Below, one piece after another: positions 1 to 8,194 of a stretch of 23,551 nt of DNA; within the stretch, counting starts at the first letter, position 1, and the number at the start of each line of letters is the position of its first letter. Source of the stretch: CAYOHG01 sp964465125 (GTDB lineage Bacteria; Planctomycetota; Phycisphaerae; UBA1845; Fen-1342); NCBI GenBank assembly GCA_964465125.1, contig CAYXIO010000061.1, positions 1 through 23,551 of the forward strand. The letters are read 5' to 3'. The notes under the pieces are model-generated. The model was not told the DNA's origin, ran no database searches, and saw nothing but the letters and a program-made list of their open reading frames with translations. The translations under genes were made by a program, and so were the position numbers.

Positions 1-1
1 A

Positions 2-250
2 AACCGCAGCATGATTCACACCCGACACGCCGCCGCGCGGTTGTTCAGATGTTCCCGATCGTTGCCCGAGGATCAGCGACCCAAGACGGACGACGAAAAG
101 CGCGATCGTTGGCTGGTGCGGATGAGCCGCACGGTGGGCCGGAACCTCGGCCCGTTCTTCGAGGCCTGGGGTGTCCCGACCAGTGCCGCCGCGCGCGACT
201 CGATCAAGGACCTTCCGGACTGGATGCCCGAGGAGATGCCGCAAGACTGA
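2..250 (+). CDS. C-terminal fragment of a probable M60-like (enhancin) peptidase
   Basis: The reading frame is open from the left edge to the TGA at 248-250, so this is the 3' end of a gene starting outside the window; the ATG at 11 is probably internal. The last 60 or so residues (LPEDQRPKTDDEKRD, then WLVRMSRTVGRNLGPFFEAW, then GVPTSAAARDSIKDLPDWMP) resemble, from memory, the C-terminal tail of bacterial M60-like/enhancin metallopeptidases, where FFxxWGVP is common. The HExxH zinc site would lie upstream and cannot be checked. The first 15 residues look less family-like than the rest, so a local frame problem at the edge cannot be excluded. A stem-loop follows 24 nt after the stop. Family assignment is moderate; that it is the end of a real gene is more certain. 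Confidence 0.55.
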   Translation, partial: NRSMIHTRHAAARLFRCSRSLPEDQRPKTDDEKRDRWLVRMSRTVGRNLGPFFEAWGVPTSAAARDSIKDLPDWMPEEMPQD

Positions 251-274
251 ACGCGGCGCAATCGGAGCGTACTG

Positions 275-300
275 GGGCAGGGACGTACCCTTCCCTGTCC
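275..300 (+). terminator. Stem-loop after the M60-like gene, candidate terminator
   Basis: A 9-bp stem pairs 275-283 (GGGCAGGGA) with 292-300 (TCCCTGTCC), with one G-U pair and an 8-nt loop at 284-291. It sits 24 nt after the TGA at 250, where a transcript end is expected. No T-run follows, so it is not a canonical intrinsic terminator; it could also be an mRNA 3'-end stabiliser. Confidence 0.45.
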
Positions 301-337
301 AACGCCGCGTCGCGAAGCAGCGGGCTCCTGGTGCCGT

Positions 338-390
338 GAAGTTTCACTTCGCGCGCCATGGCGCGCCGGACTTCGCGCTGCCGGGCGAAG
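338..390. repeat. Cluster of three adjacent inverted repeats
   Basis: Three dyads sit side by side in the gap before the Asp-box gene: GAAGT-ttc-ACTTC at 338-350, a perfect 16-nt palindrome GCGCGCCATGGCGCGC at 351-366, and CTTCGC...GCGAAG at 371-390 with an 8-nt loop. The word ACTTCGCG occurs twice, at 346-353 and 370-377. The rest of the 251-512 gap shows no credible ORF and no strong promoter (only a weak TACATT at 457-462). The cluster may be an operator region or a small structured repeat; function is not known. Confidence 0.4.
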
Positions 391-512
391 CGCTGTGTGC
401 ACCACCAGGCGGTGATCGGGCCGGGTCTGACCCTCGCGCGCCCGGCCGGTTTCGCGTACATTGCGTTCGCATCGGAATCATGACCCGCGCGGAGCACCGG
501 CCGGGAGCCGTC

Positions 513-3437
513 ATGCACAACCGTCTGGACATCGTTCGAACCGCGCTCGCCGCGCTGATCTGCCTCTTCGCGCTGCCGTCGGGTGTGCCGCCCGCCGCGC
601 CGCTCATGGCGCGCGCGAATGCCGGCGAGCCACCGGCCGCGCAGGACGCCGGGCGATCCGCGGCCGCAACGCCGGACGTGGATCCTACGCGTCGGCTGCG
701 GCCGGCGGACCTGAAGGCGCTTGGCTGGCGCAGCATCGGCCCGGCGAACATGGGCGGCCGCGTCGCCGCGGTCGCATTTGCGCCCAGCGATGTGCGCACG
801 TTCTACGTTGGCTTCGCCACCGGCGGGCTGTGGAAGACCACGAACCGCGGCACGACGTTTGCCCCGCTGTTCGACAAGGAAGCGACCTCATCGATGGGTT
901 CGGTGGTGGTATGCGACGCCCCCGCCGACTGGCCTGGCTGGGAAGCCGAATCCGCGAAGAGCGACGCTCCGACGAGTGCCGCCGCTGCCGAGCGCACCGC
1001 CGTCAGCGCGCCGGCGAGCAGCGCGCCGGCTTCGAAGCCGGCCGCCGATCGCGAACGCGTCGAAGCCGGGAAGGGCAAGATCGTCTGGGTCGGCACGGGA
1101 GAAGGCAACGGCCGCAACAGCTCCTCCTGGGGCGCGGGCGTCTATCGCTCGACGGACGGCGGCGGCTCGTTCGCCTGCGTCGGGCTGACGAACTCGCACG
1201 ACATTCCCGCGCTGGCGGTCGACCCGCGCAACCCCGACGTCTGCTACGTCGCCGCCCTCGGCCACCTGTGGGGGCCGAACGAGGAGCGCGGCGTCTACAA
1301 AACCAGCGACGGCGGCAAGACCTGGTCGCGCGTGCTGTCCATCGACGACCAGACCGGCGCCTGCGACGTGCGGATCGACCCGCGCACACCCGACACGATC
1401 TACGCCGCGATGTACAGCCGGCTGCGGACGGCGTGGAGCTTCCGCAGCGGCGGACCGGAAGGCGGCATCTACCGCTCGCGCGACGCCGGCAAGACCTGGA
1501 CGAAGCTCACCGACGGGCTGCCCAAGCAGACCGGGCGAATCGGCCTCGACCTGTTCCAAAGCAACCCGCGCATCCTGATGGCGATCGTCGAATCCGACGA
1601 AGGCGGCAGCGGCGTCGACGTCTTCGACGACCGGCAGCGCAGCGGCGGACTCTTCCGCAGCAGCGACGGCGGCGATACCTGGAAGCGCGTCTGCGACCTC
1701 AACCCGCGACCGTTCTACTTCTCGAAAGTTCGCATCGACCCGAAAGACGCGCAGCGCGTCTACGTGCTCGGCTGGGGCATGATGGTCTCCGACGACGGCG
1801 GCCGGAATTTCCGGCCCAGCGGCGCCCGCGTGCCGCACGGCGACCTGCACGCCCTCGAAATCAACCCGCGCGACACGGATCACCTGCTGCTGGGCACCGA
1901 CGGCGGCGTGTACGCTTCGTACGACCGCGGCGCGACCTGGGACTTCTTCAATCACATTCCGGCTGGACAGTTCTACAACGTCGCCTGCGACCTCTCCGAG
2001 CCCTATCGCGTCGGCGGCGGGTTGCAGGACAACGGCACCTGGATCGGACCCAGCGCGACCATCCTGAGCAGCGGCGACGGCGACCCGGCCGGTAACGCCG
2101 GCATCACCAACGCCGACTGGCGCCTGATCGGCTGGGGCGACGGCTTCCACATGGCGTTCGACCCGCTCGACAACAGCATCGTCTATGCCGAGTCGCAGGG
2201 TGGCTATCTCGCGCGGATTCACCTTGACACCGGCCGGCGCCGGTCGATCAAGCCCGCGCCCAAGGAAGGCCAGCCGCGCTTTCGCTTCAACTGGAACAGC
2301 CCGTTCTTCATTTCATCGCACGACGCCACGACGCTTTACTTCGCCGGCAACTATGTCTTCAAGCTGACGCAGCGCGGCGACCGCTGGCAGCGCATCAGCG
2401 AGGACCTCTCGGCGCGCGACGTGAACAAGATCGAGACCGTCGGATCGGAAGCGGAAACGCACGGCACGGTCGTCGCGCTGGCCGAATCGCCCGTGCTCGC
2501 GGGGACGCTCTGGGCCGGCACCGACGACGGCCGCGTGCACGTGACCGTCGACGACGGCCAGACCTGGACCGAGGTTACGCCCCCGCAGTGCGAGGGGCGC
2601 TACGTCGCGCGAATCGAAGCCTCGCATCACGAGCACCAGACGGCGTACGTCGCGATCGACGGGCATCGCAGCAATCGCTTCGAGCCGGTGCTGGTGATGA
2701 CGCGCGATCGCGGCGCGAGCTGGTCGCTGATCATCGGGCCGCGCCGCCCGACGGACGACGCGCCGCCCGCCGGCCTGCCCGACGGCGACGTCGTCAAGGT
2801 CGTCCGTGAGGATATTCGCAACCCGGACGTGCTGTACGCCGGGATGGAGCGCGGCGCCTATCTGTCGATCGACCGCGGCGCAAGCTGGGTGCGGTTGAAC
2901 AACGAGTCCCTGCCGACCGTGGCGGTGGACGACCTCGCGCAGCAGCCCTGCGAGCTGGACCTGATCGCGGGCACGCACGGCCGCTCGATCTATATTCTCG
3001 ACGACGCCTCGCCGCTGGGGCAGTTGACCCCCGCCGTGGTGCAATCGGCGTTTCATCTTTTCACGCCGCAGGCGGCCCGGCCGTGGTTCTACATGGATTA
3101 CGCGGGGCTCTGGTCGCAGCGGATTTTCCGCGCCGCCAACCCGCCCAACGGCGCGGCGATCACCTACTGGGTGCGCGATTACAACGATGAAGGCGTCAGC
3201 ATCAGCATCGCGGACGCGAAGGGCCGCGCGGTGCGCTCGCTTGGCGGCGGCAACCGTCCTGGGCTGAACCGGGTGGTCTGGGATTTGAAACCCGAGCCGC
3301 ACGACACCGTCTCGACGCCCGACGGCTGGAGTTCGCCCTTCGTGCCGGCGGGTGAATACACCGTGACGGTGAGCTTCGGCGAGCGCAGCGAAAAGACGAC
3401 GCTGACGGTGCTTTCGGCGCCGGGTGAGCCGAAGTAG
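513..3437 (+). CDS. Secreted Asp-box (BNR/sortilin-VPS10-type) beta-propeller protein
   Basis: This is a 974-residue exported protein. The ATG at 513 is preferred over the in-frame ATG at 480 because GGAG at 504-507 lies 5 nt upstream and the N-terminus then reads as a signal peptide (Arg at 4 and 9, hydrophobic stretch ~10-25). The mature part opens with GWRSIGPANMGGRV (71-84), the usual start of bacterial sortilin-like proteins. Asp-box motifs (S/T-x-D-x-G-x-T-W/F) occur near residues 213, 264, 322, 383, 426, 469, 678, 730 and 785, implying two propeller units. GTHGRSIYILDD (819-831) closes the repeat region. Residues 895-970 form a FlgD-like beta-sandwich (VSISIADAKG...PAGEYTVTV). An Ala/Ser-rich insert at about 143-185 interrupts the first blade. 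Such proteins are often labelled glycosyl hydrolases, but no catalytic site is evident; a binding or scaffold role is equally likely. It is first in the plus-strand gene array. Confidence 0.85.
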   Translation: MHNRLDIVRTALAALICLFALPSGVPPAAPLMARANAGEPPAAQDAGRSAAATPDVDPTRRLRPADLKALGWRSIGPANMGGRVAAVAFAPSDVRTFYVGFATGGLWKTTNRGTTFAPLFDKEATSSMGSVVVCDAPADWPGWEAESAKSDAPTSAAAAERTAVSAPASSAPASKPAADRERVEAGKGKIVWVGTGEGNGRNSSSWGAGVYRSTDGGGSFACVGLTNSHDIPALAVDPRNPDVCYVAALGHLWGPNEERGVYKTSDGGKTWSRVLSIDDQTGACDVRIDPRTPDTIYAAMYSRLRTAWSFRSGGPEGGIYRSRDAGKTWTKLTDGLPKQTGRIGLDLFQSNPRILMAIVESDEGGSGVDVFDDRQRSGGLFRSSDGGDTWKRVCDLNPRPFYFSKVRIDPKDAQRVYVLGWGMMVSDDGGRNFRPSGARVPHGDLHALEINPRDTDHLLLGTDGGVYASYDRGATWDFFNHIPAGQFYNVACDLSEPYRVGGGLQDNGTWIGPSATILSSGDGDPAGNAGITNADWRLIGWGDGFHMAFDPLDNSIVYAESQGGYLARIHLDTGRRRSIKPAPKEGQPRFRFNWNSPFFISSHDATTLYFAGNYVFKLTQRGDRWQRISEDLSARDVNKIETVGSEAETHGTVVALAESPVLAGTLWAGTDDGRVHVTVDDGQTWTEVTPPQCEGRYVARIEASHHEHQTAYVAIDGHRSNRFEPVLVMTRDRGASWSLIIGPRRPTDDAPPAGLPDGDVVKVVREDIRNPDVLYAGMERGAYLSIDRGASWVRLNNESLPTVAVDDLAQQPCELDLIAGTHGRSIYILDDASPLGQLTPAVVQSAFHLFTPQAARPWFYMDYAGLWSQRIFRAANPPNGAAITYWVRDYNDEGVSISIADAKGRAVRSLGGGNRPGLNRVVWDLKPEPHDTVSTPDGWSSPFVPAGEYTVTVSFGERSEKTTLTVLSAPGEPK

Positions 3438-3469
3438 TCGACGCTCTCGCAAAACGGAATCGAGCGACC

Positions 3470-4702
3470 ATGCTGCAACCACGCGCAGGCCCGATCGTCC
3501 GGGGCGCCTGGATCGTAGCCGCGCTGGCGGTATCGCCCGCGCTGGCCGAATGGACGCAGTGGGGCGGTCCGACGCGCGATTTCAACGCGCCCGATGTCAA
3601 GCTGGCCGAACGCTGGCCCGCCGACGGACCCGCGCGCCTCTGGCAGCGGCCGCTGGGCGAGGGCTACTCCGGCATCGTCTGCGACGCCGAGCAGCTCTAC
3701 ACGATGCTTCGGCGCGGCGACGAGGAGGTCGTGGTCGCGCTGCGCAAGTCCGACGGCAAGACCCTCTGGGAACGGACGTACCCCGCACCCCTGCCCCAGG
3801 ACGCCGACACGAACTTCGGGCGCGGGCCGAACGCCACCCCGCTGCTGGCCGGCGAGCGACTGATCACGGTCGGCTTCAACGGACACCTGCTCTGCCTGAA
3901 CCGCGCGGACGGAGAAGTGCTCTGGACCTGCGAACTGCGCGACGAGCTCGGCGGAACGCCGCTGCCGTTCGGATACTCCTCCAGCCCGATGCGTCACGCG
4001 GACACGGTGGTCGTGCCCGTCGGAGGCGACCAGCAGGCACTGGCCGCGATCCAGTTGTCCGACGGCGCGCTGCGCTGGAAAAGCCAGTCGTACAAAAACA
4101 CGTATTGCACGCCCCTGCCGATCCGCGTGGACGGCCTGGACACGCTCGTCGTCCTGATGAGCGCGCAGGCGGTCGGCATAGACCCGCTCAGCGGCCAGCT
4201 TCGATTCGAGCTGCCCCTGAAGAACGAATGGGACACCCACGTCGGTGCACTGACCTGCGCCGACGACCTGCTCGTGATCTCGTCGTTCCAGGACACCTAC
4301 GGCGTGAAGCTGAGGCGCGAAGGCGAGCGGGCCACGGCAGAGCTGGCCTGGAGCGTCCACAGCGGGATCGACCACACCACCACCATTCGCATGGACGGGC
4401 ACCTGTACGGTACCTTCGGCAGCTCGCGCGCGCCGGTCTTCGCGGCGTTGGACGCGGCGACGGGCAAGTTCGCGTGGAAAGAGCGCAAGGTCGGCATCGC
4501 CAACCTGCTGCGGGCGGGTGACAAACTGCTGGCGCTGAACGAAGAAGGCGTGCTGTTTCTGCTGCGGGCCTCGCCGAGCGGCCTGACCGTGCTGGCGGAA
4601 GCGCCGATCCTCGAAGCGCGGGCCTGGACCGCGCCGGCGCTGGACGGAAAGACGCTCTTCGCGCGCGACCAGAAGATGATCGTGGCGCTGTTCCTGCCCT
4701 GA
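3470..4702 (+). CDS. Secreted PQQ-like (BamB-type) beta-propeller protein
   Basis: This 410-residue protein has a clear signal peptide: basic N-region, hydrophobic core IVAALAV, and an A-L-A cleavage site at residues 24-26. WTQWGGPTRDFNAPD follows, matching the usual opening of planctomycete PQQ-repeat proteins (W-x-Q-W-x-G-P-x-R-D). PQQ-like blades are marked by repeats such as VVALRKSDGKTLWE, LLCLNRADGEVLWT, LAAIQLSDGALRWK and FAALDAATGKFAWK. The fold suggests a seven- or eight-bladed propeller in the periplasm. No catalytic residues of quinoprotein dehydrogenases are evident, so it is probably structural or ligand-binding. It starts 32 nt after the Asp-box gene and has only a weak ribosome binding site (GGAA at 3456-3459). 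Co-transcription with the upstream gene is likely. Confidence 0.85.
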   Translation: MLQPRAGPIVRGAWIVAALAVSPALAEWTQWGGPTRDFNAPDVKLAERWPADGPARLWQRPLGEGYSGIVCDAEQLYTMLRRGDEEVVVALRKSDGKTLWERTYPAPLPQDADTNFGRGPNATPLLAGERLITVGFNGHLLCLNRADGEVLWTCELRDELGGTPLPFGYSSSPMRHADTVVVPVGGDQQALAAIQLSDGALRWKSQSYKNTYCTPLPIRVDGLDTLVVLMSAQAVGIDPLSGQLRFELPLKNEWDTHVGALTCADDLLVISSFQDTYGVKLRREGERATAELAWSVHSGIDHTTTIRMDGHLYGTFGSSRAPVFAALDAATGKFAWKERKVGIANLLRAGDKLLALNEEGVLFLLRASPSGLTVLAEAPILEARAWTAPALDGKTLFARDQKMIVALFLP

Positions 4703-4709
4703 GCCGCGC

Positions 4710-4724
4710 CGGTCGCGGCGACCG
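4710..4724 (+). other. Short hairpin between the PQQ-like and GH2-like genes
   Basis: The 15-nt dyad CGGTCGCGGCGACCG begins 8 nt after the stop at 4702. As RNA it gives a 5-bp stem (CGGTC/GACCG) with a 5-nt loop. No T-run follows. It might attenuate or process the transcript between the secreted-protein genes and the enzyme/transport genes, but it is short enough to be chance in GC-rich DNA. Confidence 0.25.
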
Positions 4725-4765
4725 AGCGCTCCGGCTAAGTTGCGCGTCTTCGGGGGAGCCAGTCC

Positions 4766-6796
4766 ATGCCTGAAGCGTCGCCGCCGGCACTGGCCGCGAC
4801 CAGCCTGTTCCGGAGGACGTTCGCCTGGAGCGCGCCGCGCGCCTGGCTCCGAGTGGAGCAGGCCGCCACGCGCGCGACGGTCTTCGTCAACGGAATCGAA
4901 GTCGGCACGCACGTGGGCAGGTGGACGCCGTTCGAATTCGAGCTCTCGCGCCAGCTCCACCGCGACGGGCGCGAAAACGAGCTCGAAATCCGCTGTGAAG
5001 ACTGCGAGCGGACGACGAACGGCTTTCTGCCGACGGTCGGGGTGCGCTGGACTGGCGTGGACGGCGTTTCGATCGCGTCCGAACCGTCGACTCCGCGCAA
5101 GCCGGCGCCGCAGCGATCCAGCGTGGACGGCACCCGGCTGCTGGTCGACGGAAGACCGTTCCGCGTACGCGGCATCCTGCACTGGGGCTACTACCCGGAG
5201 CTGGGCAACCCCTGGCCGAACGAAGCCCAGATTCGCAAGGAAATCAACGAGCTGCAATCGTTCGGATTCAACCTGATCAAGTTCTGCCTGTGGATTCCGC
5301 CGCGTCGGTACTATGAGCTGTGCGATCAGCTCGGCATGCTGGCCTGGCAGGAATACCCGGTCTGGAACAAGCCGCTTCGGCGCTGGGGGCCGGAGGACCG
5401 GGAGCTCCTGGAGGAATTCGCCGAGTTCTTCCGCAACGACGCGCCGTACGCGAGCGTGATCCTGCGGACGCTGACCTGCGAGAATGACAACGTCGACCCG
5501 GATCTGGGGCGCGAATTGGTCGACCTGGCCCGTCGCGAGATTCCGGGCTGCGTCGTGCTGGACAACAGCGGCTGGCTGTGCAGCGAGCGCGCCGGCGACT
5601 TTCACGACGAGCATCCGTACGTGCACAACGCGCACTGGAAATACTACGGCGCCCGCATGCGCCCCAAGCTGCGCAAGCCGCTGCTGCTGGGCGAGACCAT
5701 CGTGGCCAGCACGCTGGACTCCGCGCGAGCGGTCGAGTGGGTCACCAGCCCGGCAGACCCGAACGTCACCCCACCCGAAGCGGTGCACGCGGCCGCTGAG
5801 GACGCGCTGCGGCGGTCGGCCGCGGCGGCGATGGCCGTTCGGCGACATCAGGTCGAAACGCTGGCGCGCGAACTGCCCGACGCTGGCTATGTCATTTGCG
5901 GCCTGCGCGATACCCGGCACACGCCGCTGGGGCTGTACACGTACGAGGGCGTTTCGAAGTATGCTGCGACGGACTGGTCCTGGCAGGTGTCGCCCGCTGC
6001 GCCTCGCCCCATTCCAGACGTTTCGGACGCGACGCGCATCATCGGACCGCGGAAGGGCGAGTGGAAACACTGCGAATCCTCCTGGTGGAGCCCGATCATC
6101 CGTGTGCTGGACCCGCTGCTGCCGTCGGAGCTGATCGAACGCGAAGCATCGTTCGAGTTGCTCTCGGGACGTGTGCTCACGCACGCGGCCGGTACGCGCG
6201 TACTGGTGGAGCTCGGCGACATCCACTCGGGTGAGCTGAAGCGCCACCCCTTGCTGATCGAGTACCGCTCGAACGGGAGGCGCGGTTTCGCCTCGGCGCT
6301 GCGGCACGACACTCCGGCCGGCCGCTTGCTCTGGGACCTGCTCGAACAGCGGAGTACCGATCCGGCGGTCGCTGATCCGCCCGAGATCGGCCCGCTGGTC
6401 GGCACGTCCATCGTCCTTCAGGATTGGGATATGAGCACAGACGGTCGCCGCTGGGTGCCGGTGGTGTGTGATACGCCGCTGGTGAACCGCGGCGTCACGA
6501 TGTTCGAGGGCCGGGCGACGTTCCGCACGCGTTTCAGCTTTCCGGGCGGGAAGAGCACGCTGCGGCTGGAGTCCGTCGGCGACTGGTTCGAGGTGTTGCT
6601 GGACGGCCGCGTGCTGGGTGAGTTCGGCCCGCGGGACGGCACCTGGGACGGCACGCACGACATACCGCGGAACATCCCGGTGCGGATGGCCGCGCGCGAG
6701 CATGAGCTGGTCGTTCACGTGCGCGACTGGCGCGCCGCGGGAGGTCTGGTCGGACCGGTGTATTTCTTCGCGAATCCGGATGAGCGGGTGTACTAG
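4766..6796 (+). CDS. Glycoside hydrolase family 2-like protein, unusual architecture
   Basis: This 676-residue protein starts at ATG 4766 behind a strong ribosome binding site (GGGGGAG at 4752-4758, 7 nt spacing). Residues ~14-80 resemble the GH2 sugar-binding jelly roll (FRRTFAW, then ATVFVNGIEVGTHVGRWTPF). A TIM-barrel-like domain follows at ~118-380 (LLVDGRPFRVRGILHWGYYP, FNLIKFCLW, AWQEYPVW). Candidate catalytic residues are E239 in LTCEND, where GH2 enzymes carry the acid/base, and E310 in LLLGETIVAS, where the nucleophile is expected. Residues ~535-670 form a second jelly-roll-like domain (ATFRTRFSF...LRLESVGDWFEVLLDGRVLG). No signal peptide is visible, so it is probably cytoplasmic. 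The Ig-like domain normally between jelly roll and barrel has no room here. The next gene begins directly after the stop, linking it to the sugar importer. The substrate cannot be read from sequence. Confidence 0.8.
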   Translation: MPEASPPALAATSLFRRTFAWSAPRAWLRVEQAATRATVFVNGIEVGTHVGRWTPFEFELSRQLHRDGRENELEIRCEDCERTTNGFLPTVGVRWTGVDGVSIASEPSTPRKPAPQRSSVDGTRLLVDGRPFRVRGILHWGYYPELGNPWPNEAQIRKEINELQSFGFNLIKFCLWIPPRRYYELCDQLGMLAWQEYPVWNKPLRRWGPEDRELLEEFAEFFRNDAPYASVILRTLTCENDNVDPDLGRELVDLARREIPGCVVLDNSGWLCSERAGDFHDEHPYVHNAHWKYYGARMRPKLRKPLLLGETIVASTLDSARAVEWVTSPADPNVTPPEAVHAAAEDALRRSAAAAMAVRRHQVETLARELPDAGYVICGLRDTRHTPLGLYTYEGVSKYAATDWSWQVSPAAPRPIPDVSDATRIIGPRKGEWKHCESSWWSPIIRVLDPLLPSELIEREASFELLSGRVLTHAAGTRVLVELGDIHSGELKRHPLLIEYRSNGRRGFASALRHDTPAGRLLWDLLEQRSTDPAVADPPEIGPLVGTSIVLQDWDMSTDGRRWVPVVCDTPLVNRGVTMFEGRATFRTRFSFPGGKSTLRLESVGDWFEVLLDGRVLGEFGPRDGTWDGTHDIPRNIPVRMAAREHELVVHVRDWRAAGGLVGPVYFFANPDERVY

Positions 6797-8194
6797 ATGG
6801 CCACGGCGGCGCGCGTGTGGGTGTCCCGCGGGGTCGGCTTTCCAACGCCGGCCGGCGCAGCTTGCCGCATCGGCCTGCTGCTTCGGTTGGTGTGCGGGCT
6901 GGCCGCGCTGGCCGCAAGCGGCTGCGGAAACGACCCGGGCGTCGACGCCGGCGTCACCGTGCTGCGCGTGGCCAACTGGGGCAGCCCGGCGGTCGAAGAC
7001 GAATTCATGCGGCTCGAGCGCGAGATTCGCGAGGGCTTCGAGCAGCGCCACCCGGCCGTGCGCGTCCAGATCGAGCAAATCCCCGGGCACATCGAGTACA
7101 CCCAGAAGCTCGTCATGGCCCACCTAACCGGCAGCACACCCGACGTCGTTCACGTCAACGGCGCCTACTCGGCCGTGCTCATGAACAACGACGTGCTGCT
7201 GGACCTGCGGCCCTTCGTGGAGGGTGATCCGACGTTCCGCCTCGCGGACTACTTCGCGAACGTGCGCGAGAGCTTCTCCCGCGACGGAGCGCTCTACGCA
7301 ATCCCGCTCGACTTCACCACGATGGTGATGTTCTACAACAAGCGGCTGTTTGATGAGGCCGGCGTGCCCTACCCGCGCGACGGCTGGACCTGGCAGGATT
7401 TCCTGACGACCGCCGAGCGGTTGACGATCGCTGCACCCGAGGACGGCCGGGCTTCCGCGGTGCAACTGCCGCGGCAGTTCGGCTTCTGGTTCGAGAACGT
7501 GGTTCCCTTCTGGATCCCGTGGTTCTGGACCTCTGGCGGCGACATTCTCACGTCCGACGGGACGCGCGCCAGCGGCGCGCTCGATCGCCGCGCGAGCGCC
7601 GCCGCCGTCGGATTCCTGCATGACCTGATGTATCAGCACGGCGCGGCGCCGACGCCGCGGCAAAGCGCCATGGCGGGCGTAAACCTGTTCCTCGAGGGCC
7701 GGGCGGCGATGGACCTGAAAGGTCACTGGATGCTCATCGACTACGGCGCGCGCGGGCTGGATGTCGGTGTCGTCGGGCTACCGACGCGCACCGGAGGACC
7801 GCCGGTCACCGTGCTTTACGCCGCCGGCCAGGCCATCATGAAGCACGCCCGGCATCCCGAGCTGGCCTGGGAGTACATCAAGTACATGACGAGCTACGAG
7901 GTCCAGACCAAGCGCGTCGCGTCCGGACTGGCGATCTCGGGCAACATCGCCACCGCCCGGCACTACGCCGGCACGCCCGTGGAGGACGCGTTCCTGGACT
8001 CGGTCGCGACGGCCCGTCTGCCGTGGGGCGCGCGCAGCGAGCGCTACATGTTCATCGAGGACCTGCTCGGCGAGATGATGCGCGACGTGCTTGCCTCTCC
8101 GCAGGCCGACGTGGTGGACGCCCTGAGCCGCACGGCGAAACTGATCGACCCGGCGCTCAGCGCGCCGCTCGCGACCTCTGGGGCCCAGCCATGA
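6797..8194 (+). CDS. Sugar ABC transporter substrate-binding lipoprotein (CUT1, SBP family 1)
   Basis: This 465-residue protein is exported and probably lipid-anchored. A hydrophobic segment (~25-42) ends in LAASGC, with the lipobox cysteine at 43; the N-terminal extension before it is long for a lipoprotein, so a later start is possible. The mature protein matches solute-binding proteins for carbohydrates: VTVLRVANWGSP, TPDVVHVNGAY, GALYAIPLDFTTMVMFYNKR, GWTWQDFLTTAERL and PWFWTSGGDIL, a conserved series in maltose/glycerol-3-phosphate-type binders. Its ATG immediately follows the TAG of the GH2-like gene, and its TGA overlaps the next ATG (ATGA), so translational coupling is likely. It would deliver a sugar or oligosaccharide to the two permeases that follow. 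The ligand is unknown. Confidence 0.9.
   Translation: MATAARVWVSRGVGFPTPAGAACRIGLLLRLVCGLAALAASGCGNDPGVDAGVTVLRVANWGSPAVEDEFMRLEREIREGFEQRHPAVRVQIEQIPGHIEYTQKLVMAHLTGSTPDVVHVNGAYSAVLMNNDVLLDLRPFVEGDPTFRLADYFANVRESFSRDGALYAIPLDFTTMVMFYNKRLFDEAGVPYPRDGWTWQDFLTTAERLTIAAPEDGRASAVQLPRQFGFWFENVVPFWIPWFWTSGGDILTSDGTRASGALDRRASAAAVGFLHDLMYQHGAAPTPRQSAMAGVNLFLEGRAAMDLKGHWMLIDYGARGLDVGVVGLPTRTGGPPVTVLYAAGQAIMKHARHPELAWEYIKYMTSYEVQTKRVASGLAISGNIATARHYAGTPVEDAFLDSVATARLPWGARSERYMFIEDLLGEMMRDVLASPQADVVDALSRTAKLIDPALSAPLATSGAQP

Noticed and set aside
461..2095. A 544-codon plus-strand frame inside the Asp-box gene
   Set aside because: Arg-rich composition and no motifs; the overlapping frame has nine Asp boxes and a signal peptide.
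888..2222. A 444-codon minus-strand frame antisense to the Asp-box gene
   Set aside because: Val/Ala/Arg-rich shadow frame with no motif, no ribosome binding site and no neighbours on that strand.
3179..7123. A 1314-codon open frame on the minus strand opposite the PQQ-like and GH2-like genes
   Set aside because: Its translation is rich in Arg, Ala, Gly and His with no recognisable domain, and the plus strand carries two clear protein families there. Long antisense frames are a normal by-product of codon bias in GC-rich DNA.
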